From assembly GCF_900230185.1 (NCBI RefSeq), contig NZ_OCSR01000001.1, forward strand, positions 3,782,001-3,846,000: 64,000 nt of DNA. The letters run 5' to 3'. This document shows positions 51,082 to 59,955 of the stretch, piece by piece (the stretch's first letter is position 1; each line of letters begins with the position of its first letter). The position numbers and the translations under genes are program-made. The notes beneath the pieces were generated by a model. That model was not told where the DNA came from and searched no databases. It worked only from the letters and a program-made list of their open reading frames with translations. Origin of the DNA: Burkholderia sp. OK233. GTDB taxonomy: Bacteria > Pseudomonadota > Gammaproteobacteria > Burkholderiales > Burkholderiaceae.

Positions 51082-54000
51082 TTATTCCGCCGGTCCCGGC
51101 GCGAGCACTTCACGGCTGCCGTTGATGCCCATCGCCGACACCAGGCCCGCCGTCTCCATCTGCTCGACGAGGCGCGCTGCGCGGTTATAACCAATGCGCA
51201 ATTGCCGCTGCACCGACGAGATGGACGCGCGTCGCGTCCGTACCACGAAGGCAACGGCTTCGTCGTAAAGCGGATCGGCTTCGGCGTCCGGCGTGTCGCC
51301 GAACAGGTCGGGCGACGCGCCTTCGGTGGCCGGGCCGTCGAGAATGCCTTCCTCGTATTGCGGTTCGCCGAACTGCTTCAGATACTCGACGATCCGGTGC
51401 ACTTCCTCGTCGGCGACGAACGCGCCATGCACGCGCTGCGGGTAGCCTGTGCCCGGCGGCAGGAACAGCATGTCGCCCTGGCCGAGCAGCGATTCGGCGC
51501 CCATCTGATCGAGAATCGTGCGTGAGTCGATCTTCGACGATACCTGGAACGCCACGCGCGTCGGAATGTTCGCCTTGATGAGGCCGGTGATCACGTCCAC
51601 CGACGGACGCTGCGTCGCCAGAATCAGGTGAATGCCGGCGGCGCGCGCCTTCTGCGCGAGGCGCGCGATCAGTTCTTCGATCTTCTTGCCGGCGACCATC
51701 ATCAGGTCGGCCAACTCGTCGATCACCACGACGATCAGCGGCAGCGCCGCAAGCGGCTCGGGTGCATCCGGGGTCAGCGAGAACGGGTTGCCGAGCTTCT
51801 TGCCCTTGGCTTCCGTATCGCGGATCTTCTGATTGAAGCCGGGCAGGTTGCGCACGCCGACCGCGGACATCAGACGGTAGCGCTTTTCCATTTCGCCGAC
51901 ACACCAGTTCAGCGCGTTGGCCGCCAGCTTCATGTCGGTGACGACCGGCGCGAGCAGATGCGGAATGCCTTCGTACACCGACAGTTCCAGCATCTTCGGA
52001 TCGATCATGATGAGCCGGACTTCTTCGGGCGTCGCCTTGTAGAGCAGCGAGCAGATCATCGCGTTGATCGCCACCGATTTGCCCGAACCCGTTGTGCCCG
52101 CAACCAGCATGTGCGGCGCCTTCGCCAGGTCGGCGACCACCGGATGGCCGGTGATGTCCTTGCCCATCGCCAGCGTTAATTGCGAATGCGAATTCTGGTA
52201 GACGCTTGCTTCGAGGATTTCGGACAGGCGGATCGTCTGGCGCTTGGCGTTCGGCAACTCGAGGCCCATGCAGGTCTTGCCCGGAATCGTCTCGACCACG
52301 CGAATCGATGTCAGACCGAGGCCGCGCGACAAGTCCTTCATCAGGCCGACAATCTGACTGCCGCGCACGCCGAGCGCCGGCTCGACTTCGAAGCGCGTGA
52401 TGACCGGGCCGGCCGAATGGCCGACCACAGTGACCGGTACCTTGAACTCCTGCAGACGCTGCTCGATCAGCAGGCCGGTTTCGATGAGCTTTTCTTCTGA
52501 AACGGGTTCGACGTCGGTGTCGGCGCGCGCGAGCAGATCCAGCGTCGGCAACTCGACCATCGATGCCGCGGGTGCGCGGAACTCGAAACCGTTGGCGGGG
52601 GTGTGGCTGCGCAGCGGTGTGCGCTGGATTGCGGGTTCAGCGGGCTCCGCAGGGTCGGTGCGCTCGGTCGAGGGTTCGATTGCGAGGTGGCCTGCAGATA
52701 GTGCGGTTTGGTTGGTGGGAATGCTTGGCGTGGCGGTTGCGCCTGGTGCTGCATGTGCTGGTGATGCTGCCGGTACTGCCAGCGCACCCAGTGCGTAAGG
52801 CAGCCCGTTGGCGGGTTCGTCGACGATGGTGGCAGACGCCACCGGGGCGGCCTGAACTGCGAAACTCGGGAAACGAACCACGTTCGACGCGGTGTTTTGC
52901 GGCGCTACTGCGGCGACGATGGTCGAAGCGTCCGAGGTGGCTGACGAGTTCATATCGTCGGCTACATCCACTGTTTCCAATGCGTCCGATACATCCGATA
53001 GGGCAGGGGCGTCCGTCATTTCCGCGTCGACTGGCGCGGCTGCTTCGTTCTCGCTTGCGACATGCCATGGCGGCGTGGCGCGACGCACCGGCACGGCCGC
53101 GCTCGGCGCGGTGGTGCTGATCCCATGCTGTACGTCCGCCGACGCCGCAACTTGCAGTGGCGCGACGGCATCGATTCTGGTTTCCAGGGGCGCGAGCGGT
53201 TTATCGATGACGACTTCGGCAATCGGCTCGGGCGTCGCAGTGTGCGCTTGCGTCGGTTCGTCTTCGACGAACGGCGGCACGTCCGTTTGCGCGTCGCTGG
53301 CTTCCAGTTGGGCTGCGAAGATTTGAAATGGCGTGGGCGTGGGCGCGGGCACCGGCACTGCATACTGCTTGGCTGGTGTGTGTGCCGCAACCAACGGTGC
53401 CTGGATAACCGGCGGTTCGATCGGCCATTGCACAACAGGCTCGGTATCTTCCTCGACCGGCACTTCAGAAGCGGCTTCGATTCGCGGCGTTTCGACGGGC
53501 GATTGCGTCGCTGTATGGTGGTCCGGCGCGGCCTCGGCTATGTCCTGCAAAGGTGCGCTTTCTTCCGGCACCGCGGCCATTTCAACTTCGTTCGCATGTG
53601 ACGAAACCCCGCCCGATTGCCCAGCCTCGACCGGTGGCTCGGTACCCGTCGGAGCGTCCGGGGTCGTCGTGACGATCACGTTCTCCGCGTTGGTGCTGCG
53701 CGCGAGGCTGACGCCGGCGATGTCGGTCCAGCGCGCGGCGTTTTCCGCGATGCTGCGAAGCGTCTCCTGGACGCTGGCGGGCGGCGTGACCTTCTGCGCC
53801 ATCGCCATCGGCCGCGTATAACTCGGGGCCGGCGTGCTGAATGAAGCCGGATGCCGCGTTGTCTGCGCCGGCGTGGTGTTGGTGTCCGCGCGCGGAGCGG
53901 GCGAGAACGGCTGCGGGGCAGTGGAGCGACTTTCCGAAGATCCTCCATTGGCGGCTGAACCCGGTATCGTCGACGGACGACCTTCGCCAGCCGAGGCGTG

Positions 54001-55074
54001 CGCCGCCGAGCTGGCTGCCGAACCCGACACCATCCGCGCTGCCGCCATGGTCGGTGCCGCTTGCGCTGCAGCAGCCGGAGCGGCGACTGCACCCGCCACT
54101 CCCGCCACACCGATCACGCCCGAGCCGGCGCCCGACGATCCCACCGGGCGTTGCTCGCCGGCAGAACGCCGACCAACCTGCGATGCGCCATCGCGCGCCG
54201 GAGTCGCTGTCGTTCCTGATCCCGCTGTCGAACCGGCTGCAGATGCTGGCGGGCGCGGCGCCGTTGCCGGCTCACGCAACCATCCGGCCGGCGCGACCGG
54301 TTCGGCCGGCATCCATGCGGTCCTGTCCACGTTCTGCAAGTGTGTCGGCGTCGGTGTCTGCGCCGGCACTTGCCGTGGCGTCTGGCGCAGTGGCGTCGCG
54401 GCGGACGTGCGCAGCATCGGCTCCGCTTGCGCGGGCTGGCTGCGCGTCTTCACTGCGCCGGCGCGCCAGTCCGCCCCGGCGCCACGCGCCGCTGCGTCCC
54501 TGGCCGCGGCTGCACCAGCCGCACCGGCAGCCGCCGCTGCGCTGCGGCCGTTCGCCGGCGGCCGCCAGACTGTCGGGCGCGCATAACGTCCATTGCTTTT
54601 GGGCGCCATCGTATTGGTCGACGGCGACATGTGCGACGGCAACCCGTCATCGACGCTGCGATGGCGGCGCGCTTCCTCGTCGCGTTTGGCGAGGCCGTGT
54701 GACAGGCCGAGGCCGAATGCACCGTCGGCCCATACGGCGACGTCGCGCCAGCGGAAGTCGATCAGCCAGGGCAGGCTGATCAGGAGCAGGGCTAGCGCCG
54801 CGAGCGGCGTGCCGATATGGCCGAGCAGATGACCGAAGCCCGCCGCCAGCGCATGGCCGAAGCCATTCACGCCGGCTACGCCGATCAACGAGGCCTCGAG
54901 CGTGCAGCTTGCCACCATGACGCAGACGAAGCCGAGCCAAAGGCGGATCGTGCCGGGGCCGCGCAAACCTGCGCCGCCCGGCAGCACCGACTTCACGAGG
55001 CGCCAGAAAAGAGGAATGAACCAGACGGCCGACCCGCCGAACCAGCCGAAAACTACCGTGTGCATACTAGACAT
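51082..55074 (-). CDS. ftsK: DNA translocase FtsK (long form, short membrane region)
   Basis: About 1330 residues if ATG 55074 is the start; TTG 55095 and ATG 55065 are alternatives and none has a clear Shine-Dalgarno. Only three hydrophobic segments precede the linker (WFGGSAVWFIPLFWRLV, RLWLGFVCVMVASC, TPLAALALLLISLPWLI), whereas FtsK normally has four. A very long Ala/Pro/Thr-rich linker fills ~130-840. The RecA-like motor has Walker A AGTTGSGKSVA (~residue 990) and Walker B IVVVIDELADLMM (~1115). The C-terminal gamma winged helix (SISSVQRQLRIGYNRAARLVEQME) should read KOPS. It pumps chromosome ends at the septum. Burkholderia carry two ftsK genes; this is the longer type. Confidence 0.93.
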   Translation of the reverse strand: MSSMHTVVFGWFGGSAVWFIPLFWRLVKSVLPGGAGLRGPGTIRLWLGFVCVMVASCTLEASLIGVAGVNGFGHALAAGFGHLLGHIGTPLAALALLLISLPWLIDFRWRDVAVWADGAFGLGLSHGLAKRDEEARRHRSVDDGLPSHMSPSTNTMAPKSNGRYARPTVWRPPANGRSAAAAAGAAGAAAARDAAARGAGADWRAGAVKTRSQPAQAEPMLRTSAATPLRQTPRQVPAQTPTPTHLQNVDRTAWMPAEPVAPAGWLREPATAPRPPASAAGSTAGSGTTATPARDGASQVGRRSAGEQRPVGSSGAGSGVIGVAGVAGAVAAPAAAAQAAPTMAAARMVSGSAASSAAHASAGEGRPSTIPGSAANGGSSESRSTAPQPFSPAPRADTNTTPAQTTRHPASFSTPAPSYTRPMAMAQKVTPPASVQETLRSIAENAARWTDIAGVSLARSTNAENVIVTTTPDAPTGTEPPVEAGQSGGVSSHANEVEMAAVPEESAPLQDIAEAAPDHHTATQSPVETPRIEAASEVPVEEDTEPVVQWPIEPPVIQAPLVAAHTPAKQYAVPVPAPTPTPFQIFAAQLEASDAQTDVPPFVEDEPTQAHTATPEPIAEVVIDKPLAPLETRIDAVAPLQVAASADVQHGISTTAPSAAVPVRRATPPWHVASENEAAAPVDAEMTDAPALSDVSDALETVDVADDMNSSATSDASTIVAAVAPQNTASNVVRFPSFAVQAAPVASATIVDEPANGLPYALGALAVPAASPAHAAPGATATPSIPTNQTALSAGHLAIEPSTERTDPAEPAEPAIQRTPLRSHTPANGFEFRAPAASMVELPTLDLLARADTDVEPVSEEKLIETGLLIEQRLQEFKVPVTVVGHSAGPVITRFEVEPALGVRGSQIVGLMKDLSRGLGLTSIRVVETIPGKTCMGLELPNAKRQTIRLSEILEASVYQNSHSQLTLAMGKDITGHPVVADLAKAPHMLVAGTTGSGKSVAINAMICSLLYKATPEEVRLIMIDPKMLELSVYEGIPHLLAPVVTDMKLAANALNWCVGEMEKRYRLMSAVGVRNLPGFNQKIRDTEAKGKKLGNPFSLTPDAPEPLAALPLIVVVIDELADLMMVAGKKIEELIARLAQKARAAGIHLILATQRPSVDVITGLIKANIPTRVAFQVSSKIDSRTILDQMGAESLLGQGDMLFLPPGTGYPQRVHGAFVADEEVHRIVEYLKQFGEPQYEEGILDGPATEGASPDLFGDTPDAEADPLYDEAVAFVVRTRRASISSVQRQLRIGYNRAARLVEQMETAGLVSAMGINGSREVLAPGPAE

Positions 55075-55144
55075 CAACGAATGACGGACGCGCAAGAACG
55101 CAATCCGTCGAGTTTAACCGGCGAAGCCCGATGCTTCGAAGGCA

Positions 55145-55164
55145 GACGCAAGTATGCTTGCGTC
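55145..55164 (-). terminator. Hairpin between the META lipoprotein gene and ftsK
   Basis: Perfect 8-bp arms GACGCAAG (55145-55152) and CTTGCGTC (55157-55164) with a TATG loop, 24 bases past the META gene stop. No T-run follows on the minus strand. Confidence 0.4.
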
Positions 55165-55187
55165 AAATGGAACGATCCGCGTACCAA

Positions 55188-55727
55188 TCACTTGGCGCTG
55201 CGGTCGAACGTGAGCGTGTCGCCGTTATCGAGCACCAGTTGCATCTGCTGCGGCGCGCGCATCTGCACACCGGTGCGGTCGATGTGGTTCAGCGCGTCGA
55301 GATACGGGCCTTCGATCTGTCCGCCCGGCGTCGCGCACGCCATGCGTGTGCCGCCCAAGGTGCCGAAGCTCAGCTTGCCGTCTTTCAGCGCATACGAGCC
55401 CATGTAGCGATTGCAGCCGGAAAAGCCGCTGGCGTGGCGCTGGCCTTTGTCGGTGGAGAGCACGAGCGTGACCGGCGCACCCTGATCCGCGGGCGGAATC
55501 GCGCGTGCCGTGCCGTCGGCCTGTTTCCAGCCGGTGAGTACCCAACTGGTGTCGTCGAGCAACTGGGTTGCGGCCGGGTTGAACGGATCGGGCGGTGCGG
55601 CTTCCGAGTCGGGATGCTTCGGGATGGCGCACGCGCTGCATAGCGCGGCGACGCTCAACGCGGCGATGGTCGTGCGCGCATAAGGGATGAAGCGCGCAAC
55701 ACCTCGCGCGGAGGAGCTTTGGAGCAT
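55188..55727 (-). CDS. META-domain lipoprotein
   Basis: 179 residues from ATG 55727 with GAGGAAC upstream; a longer frame to 55850 has no start signal. A lipoprotein-type leader (ARTTIAALSVAALCSAC) ends in a Cys with an imperfect lipobox. The domain is of the META/HslJ kind: LLDDTSWVLTGWKQADG, SGFSGCNRYMGSYALKDGKLSFG and the closing LVLDNGDTLTFDRS. META proteins are small envelope proteins of unclear role, sometimes linked to heat or novobiocin tolerance. Confidence 0.88.
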   Translation of the reverse strand: MLQSSSARGVARFIPYARTTIAALSVAALCSACAIPKHPDSEAAPPDPFNPAATQLLDDTSWVLTGWKQADGTARAIPPADQGAPVTLVLSTDKGQRHASGFSGCNRYMGSYALKDGKLSFGTLGGTRMACATPGGQIEGPYLDALNHIDRTGVQMRAPQQMQLVLDNGDTLTFDRSAK

Positions 55728-55898
55728 GGCGTCGTTCCTCTTCAAACTGGCGAAGGCGTAAGGGTAACGCACTCGGCACGCCGCACGCGAGCGCAACGTC
55801 GACGCAACGGGTGCGGTGCGGGGTGCGCATCGGGGGACGCATGTTAACATCGTGGTCTACTCAATCCCACCCTCATCCGACTTTTATCTGGAGACCCC

Positions 55899-57113
55899 AT
55901 GCAGATCGGCCAACGGATCGGCACGCCCCTTTCTGAATCCGCTACGCGCGTCATGCTGCTCGGCGCCGGCGAGCTCGGCAAGGAAGTGATCATCGCGCTG
56001 CAACGGCTGGGCGTCGAAGTGATCGCCGTCGACCGTTATCCGAACGCGCCGGGTCATCAGGTCGCGCATCGCTCGCACGTGATCGACATGACCGACCGCG
56101 TCGCCTTGCGCGCGCTGGTCGAACAGGAGCGCCCGCACCTGATCGTCCCCGAGATCGAAGCGATTGCAACCGACGCGCTCGCCGCCATCGAAACCGACGG
56201 CCTCGCCGAAGTGATCCCGACCGCGCGCGCCACGCAACTCACGATGAACCGCGAAGGCATCCGCCGTCTGGCCGCTGAAGAACTCGGTCTGCCGACCTCG
56301 CCGTACGCGTTCGCCGATTCGCTCGGGGAACTGCGTGCGGGCATCGCCAAGGTCGGCTATCCGTGCGTCGTGAAGCCGGTGATGTCGTCGTCGGGCAAGG
56401 GCCAGTCGGTGCTGAAGAGCGACGCGGATGTCGAAACCGCCTGGCAATATGCGATGGCGGGTGGCCGCGTGAATCACGGCCGGGTGATCGTCGAAGGTTT
56501 TATCGACTTCGAATACGAAATCACACAACTGACCGTGCGCGCGATCGATCCGGCGAGCGGCGAAGTCAGCACGTATTTCTGCGACCCGATCGGGCACGTG
56601 CAGGTCGCGGGCGACTACGTCGAATCGTGGCAGCCGCAGCCGATGAGCCCGCTCGCGCTGGAACGTTCGCGCGAAGTGGCGCACAAAGTCACCGCGGCAT
56701 TGGGCGGCAGGGGCCTGTTCGGGGTGGAACTTTTCGTGCGTGGCGATGACGTATGGTTCTCGGAAGTGAGTCCGCGTCCGCACGATACGGGTCTGGTCAC
56801 GCTGTGCTCGCAACGCTTCTCGGAGTTCGACCTGCATGCGCGCGCGATTCTCGGTTTGCCGGTAGATACGTCGCTGCGGGCGCCGGGCGCGTCGGCGGTG
56901 ATTTACGGCGGGCTGGACGAAACGGCGATCGCTTTCGAAGGCGTCGCGGCTGCGTTGGCCGTGCCGAATGCGGATCTGCGGCTCTTCGGCAAGCCGGAGA
57001 GCTTCGTCAAGCGCCGCATGGGCGTGGCGCTGGCCACGGGCGAGACGACCGACGAGGCGCGCTCGCGCGCGAAGCAGGCCGCGGCGGCGGTGCGGCCGGT
57101 TTCCACGAAGTAA
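55899..57113 (+). CDS. purT: Formate-dependent phosphoribosylglycinamide formyltransferase
   Basis: 404 residues from ATG 55899. It uses ATP and formate to formylate GAR, a folate-independent version of a purine synthesis step. ATP-grasp architecture: RVMLLGAGELGKEVIIALQRLG in the N domain, VVKPVMSSSGKGQSVLKS as the ATP-binding loop, EVSPRPHDTGLVTL as the metal site. The length and end match PurT. It is monocistronic with a short leader. Confidence 0.96.
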   Translation: MQIGQRIGTPLSESATRVMLLGAGELGKEVIIALQRLGVEVIAVDRYPNAPGHQVAHRSHVIDMTDRVALRALVEQERPHLIVPEIEAIATDALAAIETDGLAEVIPTARATQLTMNREGIRRLAAEELGLPTSPYAFADSLGELRAGIAKVGYPCVVKPVMSSSGKGQSVLKSDADVETAWQYAMAGGRVNHGRVIVEGFIDFEYEITQLTVRAIDPASGEVSTYFCDPIGHVQVAGDYVESWQPQPMSPLALERSREVAHKVTAALGGRGLFGVELFVRGDDVWFSEVSPRPHDTGLVTLCSQRFSEFDLHARAILGLPVDTSLRAPGASAVIYGGLDETAIAFEGVAAALAVPNADLRLFGKPESFVKRRMGVALATGETTDEARSRAKQAAAAVRPVSTK

Positions 57114-57242
57114 CGCGCGTCGAGGCGCTGCCTGGCGGTGCTGCAGCGTGTCGATGTGCCGTGAAGTGAAGGACTCGCGCGCCGCGCAAACCCGCCGCGC
57201 GCGAAACCCGACTCATTGAAGTTCGTTGAAGCAGAGGTACGT

Positions 57243-57455
57243 ATGCCCCTGGAATCCCGCAAGAACCTGTGGTCTGGAAGGTTCGGCCGTCTCGGCGCAC
57301 TGGGTGTGATACTCGCGCTGAGTGCGGGGATGACTGGGTGCGGCCTGGCTGCTGCGCCGTGCCGGATCGCGTCGGCTGGACTGAAGATTGTGCCGCTGGT
57401 CGGGCACGTCGCCGCCGCGCCGACCGACGCTTGCGCCGATGTGATCGATCCATAG
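57243..57455 (+). CDS. Small lipoprotein (DUF6726-like)
   Basis: 70 residues from ATG 57243 after AGAGGTAC. A signal helix LGVILALSAGMTGC provides a lipobox (GMTGC), and the short mature part (GLAAAPCRIASAGLKIVPLVGHVAAAPTDACADVID) contains two further Cys. It resembles small uncharacterised Burkholderia lipoproteins grouped as DUF6726. The function is unknown. Confidence 0.8.
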   Translation: MPLESRKNLWSGRFGRLGALGVILALSAGMTGCGLAAAPCRIASAGLKIVPLVGHVAAAPTDACADVIDP

Positions 57456-57566
57456 GCAATCCACGACCGGTTCGCGATGGGGACGCGAGCGTTCCGGGCG
57501 CGCAACACAGCCGCCGCGCAAGGCGCGCCGCCCATGCTTGATGTGCAACAACGACCGAGGCATCGA

Positions 57567-57935
57567 ATGAAAAAATGGCTTGTTGCAGTCACCGCGGCAG
57601 CGGGTCTTGCGGCGCTGTACGGCAATGCATGGGCCGCGCCATTGAACCTCGCCGACATTCAGGCGAAGAATCGCCAGACGCACAAATACACCTGCGCGAC
57701 CGGCAAGATTCTGCAAGTGACCTACTGGAACACGGCGAACGGCCAGAGCTTCGCGCTCGTGCCTGTCAAGGGCCAGCAACTGCTGTTCGTCAACACGATC
57801 TCGGCTTCCGGTGCGAAGTATCAGGCCGGCAGCTACACCTGGTGGACCAAGGGTCCGCGCGCCGACCTGTACGACGCGACGGACGGCGAAAACGCCCCGC
57901 CGATGCTGTCCGACTGCGTCACCATCAATCGCTGA
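57567..57935 (+). CDS. MliC-type lysozyme inhibitor-like protein
   Basis: 122 residues from ATG 57567. A Sec signal (MKKWLVAVTAAAGLAALYGNAWA) is cleaved near residue 23. The mature protein has the MliC-fold pattern: YTCATGKILQVTYWN, SFALVPVKGQQLLFV, and two Cys that could form a disulfide (YTC ... LSDC). MliC proteins block host C-type lysozyme in the periplasm or at the outer membrane; there is no lipobox here, so it should be soluble periplasmic. It follows the small lipoprotein gene by 111 bases. Confidence 0.8.
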   Translation: MKKWLVAVTAAAGLAALYGNAWAAPLNLADIQAKNRQTHKYTCATGKILQVTYWNTANGQSFALVPVKGQQLLFVNTISASGAKYQAGSYTWWTKGPRADLYDATDGENAPPMLSDCVTINR

Positions 57936-58218
57936 GCATGATGCGGCGGCTTTCTTCAAACACGCCGCCCGCCTCGCCTTACGTCTGCCTCTGCCTCGCG
58001 GCGCTGCCCGCCTGCGCGCATCCTTTCCGTTCGAGTAGTAAGCTGTCCGGCATGGCATCCGCTGTGTCCGCTGCCATTGCTGTCGCCAGTGTCGTCGCTA
58101 TCGCCGTTATGTCAGGCCGCGCAAGGCTCGCGCGGTTGTCGTCGTCTTCGATCGTCCGATATTGGACTTCAACGGGCGGGCTCATGGCCCGCGTCCGTTT
58201 CATCAAGCGAGACCCTCC

Positions 58219-59871
58219 ATGAAAGCATCGGACCTGTTCGTCAAATCGCTGGAAGCCGAAGGTGTCGAGTACGTGTTCGGCATCCCTGGTGAAGAAAACC
58301 TCGATCTCCTCGAATCGCTGCGCCGCTCGAAAATTCGTCTGATTCTCACACGTCACGAGCAGGCGGCCGGGTTCATGGCCGCCACGTATGGACGCCTCAC
58401 CGGACGCACCGGCGTGTGTCTGGCCACCCTCGGGCCGGGTGCGACCAACTTCGTGACCGCTGCCGCATACGCGCAGTTGGGCGGCATGCCGATGCTGATG
58501 GTGACCGGGCAAAAGCCGATCAAATCGAGCAAGCAGGGGCATTTTCAGATCGTCGACGTGGTGCGGATGATGGAGCCGCTCACCAAGTACACGCGGCAGA
58601 TCGTGTCGATCGCCAACATTCCGGCCGCGGTGCGCGAAGCGGTCCGTCAGGCGGAGGAAGAGCGGCCGGGCGCCACGCACCTTGAATTGCCTGAAGACGT
58701 CGCGCACGAAGAGGGCGACGGCCATCCGATTCCGAAGAGCTTCAGCCGCCGTCCCGTCGCCGAGGAAAAGGCGGTGGCGCGCGCGGTCGAGGCGATCACG
58801 AAAGCGAAGCATCCCTTGCTGATGATCGGCGCGGGCGGCAACCGCAAGACCACCACCAAGATGCTGCGCGAATTCGTCGACCAGATCGGCATTCCGTTCT
58901 TCACGACGCAGATGGGCAAGGGCGTGATCGACGAATCGCACCCGATGTGGCTCGGCAACGCCACCTTGTCCGATGGCGACTTTGTGCATCGCGCGATCGA
59001 CCACGCGGATTGCATCATCAATGTCGGCCACGACGTGATCGAGAAGCCGCCGTTTTTCATGCGCAGCGGCGACACCGGCGAGAAGACGGTGATCCACGTC
59101 AACTTTCTCGGCGCGGAAGTCGACACGGTGTATTTCCCGCAGATCGAAGTGGTCGGCGATATCGCCAACGCGGTGTGGCAGCTCAAGGAAAGCCTCAGGG
59201 AGCGTCAGGAACACTGGGATTTCACGCGCTTCAAGGAGATCAAGCAGCACTTCGAGGAGCATCTGGTCAAAGGCCAGCACGACGACCGTTTCCCGATGTA
59301 CCCGGTGCGGATCGTCAACGACGTCTACGAGACTACGCCGGTGGACGGCATCGTGTGTCTGGACAACGGCATGTACAAGATCTGGTTCGCGCGCTACTAC
59401 CGCGCGCACGAACCGAATTCGCTGCTGCTCGATAACGCATTGGCGTCGATGGGCGCCGGCTTGCCGTCGGCGATCGCGACCAAAATCGTGCATCCGGACC
59501 GCAAGGTCATGGCGGTGTGCGGCGATGGCGGTTTCATGATGAATTCGCAGGAGCTGGAAACGGCGGTGCGTCTGAAGCTCGATCTGGTGGTCCTGATTTT
59601 GCGCGACGACGCGTTCGGCATGATCCGCTGGAAGCAGGAAAACATGAACTTCCCGGACTACGGCATGACGCTGCGCAACCCGGATTTCGTCGCGTATGCA
59701 GAGAGCTACGGCGCGAAGGGGCATCGCATCGAATCGGCCGCGGAATTCGCGCCGCTGCTGCGCGAATGTTTCGCGACGCCGGGCGTGCATGTGATCGATC
59801 TTCCGATCGACTACTCGGACAACGAACGTGTGCTGAATCGCGAGATCAAGCGGCTGAGCGCCCAACTATGA
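58219..59871 (+). CDS. Acetolactate-synthase-like ThDP enzyme (large subunit)
   Basis: 550 residues from ATG 58219 (MKASDLFVKSLEAEGVEYVFG). The ThDP fold is complete: catalytic Glu in LTRHEQAAGFMAATYGR, PYR loop GLCLATLGPGATN-type (here GVCLATLGPGATN), and the diphosphate-binding GDGGFMMNSQEL ending in DDAFGMI. It most resembles catabolic acetolactate synthase, for which no small regulatory subunit is expected; none is present. It is followed 84 bases later by an aldehyde dehydrogenase gene, with which it may form a pathway. The donor and acceptor 2-oxo acids are not certain. Confidence 0.88.
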   Translation: MKASDLFVKSLEAEGVEYVFGIPGEENLDLLESLRRSKIRLILTRHEQAAGFMAATYGRLTGRTGVCLATLGPGATNFVTAAAYAQLGGMPMLMVTGQKPIKSSKQGHFQIVDVVRMMEPLTKYTRQIVSIANIPAAVREAVRQAEEERPGATHLELPEDVAHEEGDGHPIPKSFSRRPVAEEKAVARAVEAITKAKHPLLMIGAGGNRKTTTKMLREFVDQIGIPFFTTQMGKGVIDESHPMWLGNATLSDGDFVHRAIDHADCIINVGHDVIEKPPFFMRSGDTGEKTVIHVNFLGAEVDTVYFPQIEVVGDIANAVWQLKESLRERQEHWDFTRFKEIKQHFEEHLVKGQHDDRFPMYPVRIVNDVYETTPVDGIVCLDNGMYKIWFARYYRAHEPNSLLLDNALASMGAGLPSAIATKIVHPDRKVMAVCGDGGFMMNSQELETAVRLKLDLVVLILRDDAFGMIRWKQENMNFPDYGMTLRNPDFVAYAESYGAKGHRIESAAEFAPLLRECFATPGVHVIDLPIDYSDNERVLNREIKRLSAQL

Positions 59872-59955
59872 ATGGTGCGGCCATGAGCGGCAACGGCGCA
59901 TAGCCCTTGCTGGCTGCATGGCTGATGTCAGGCATTGGATCAAGGAGAACGCGTC

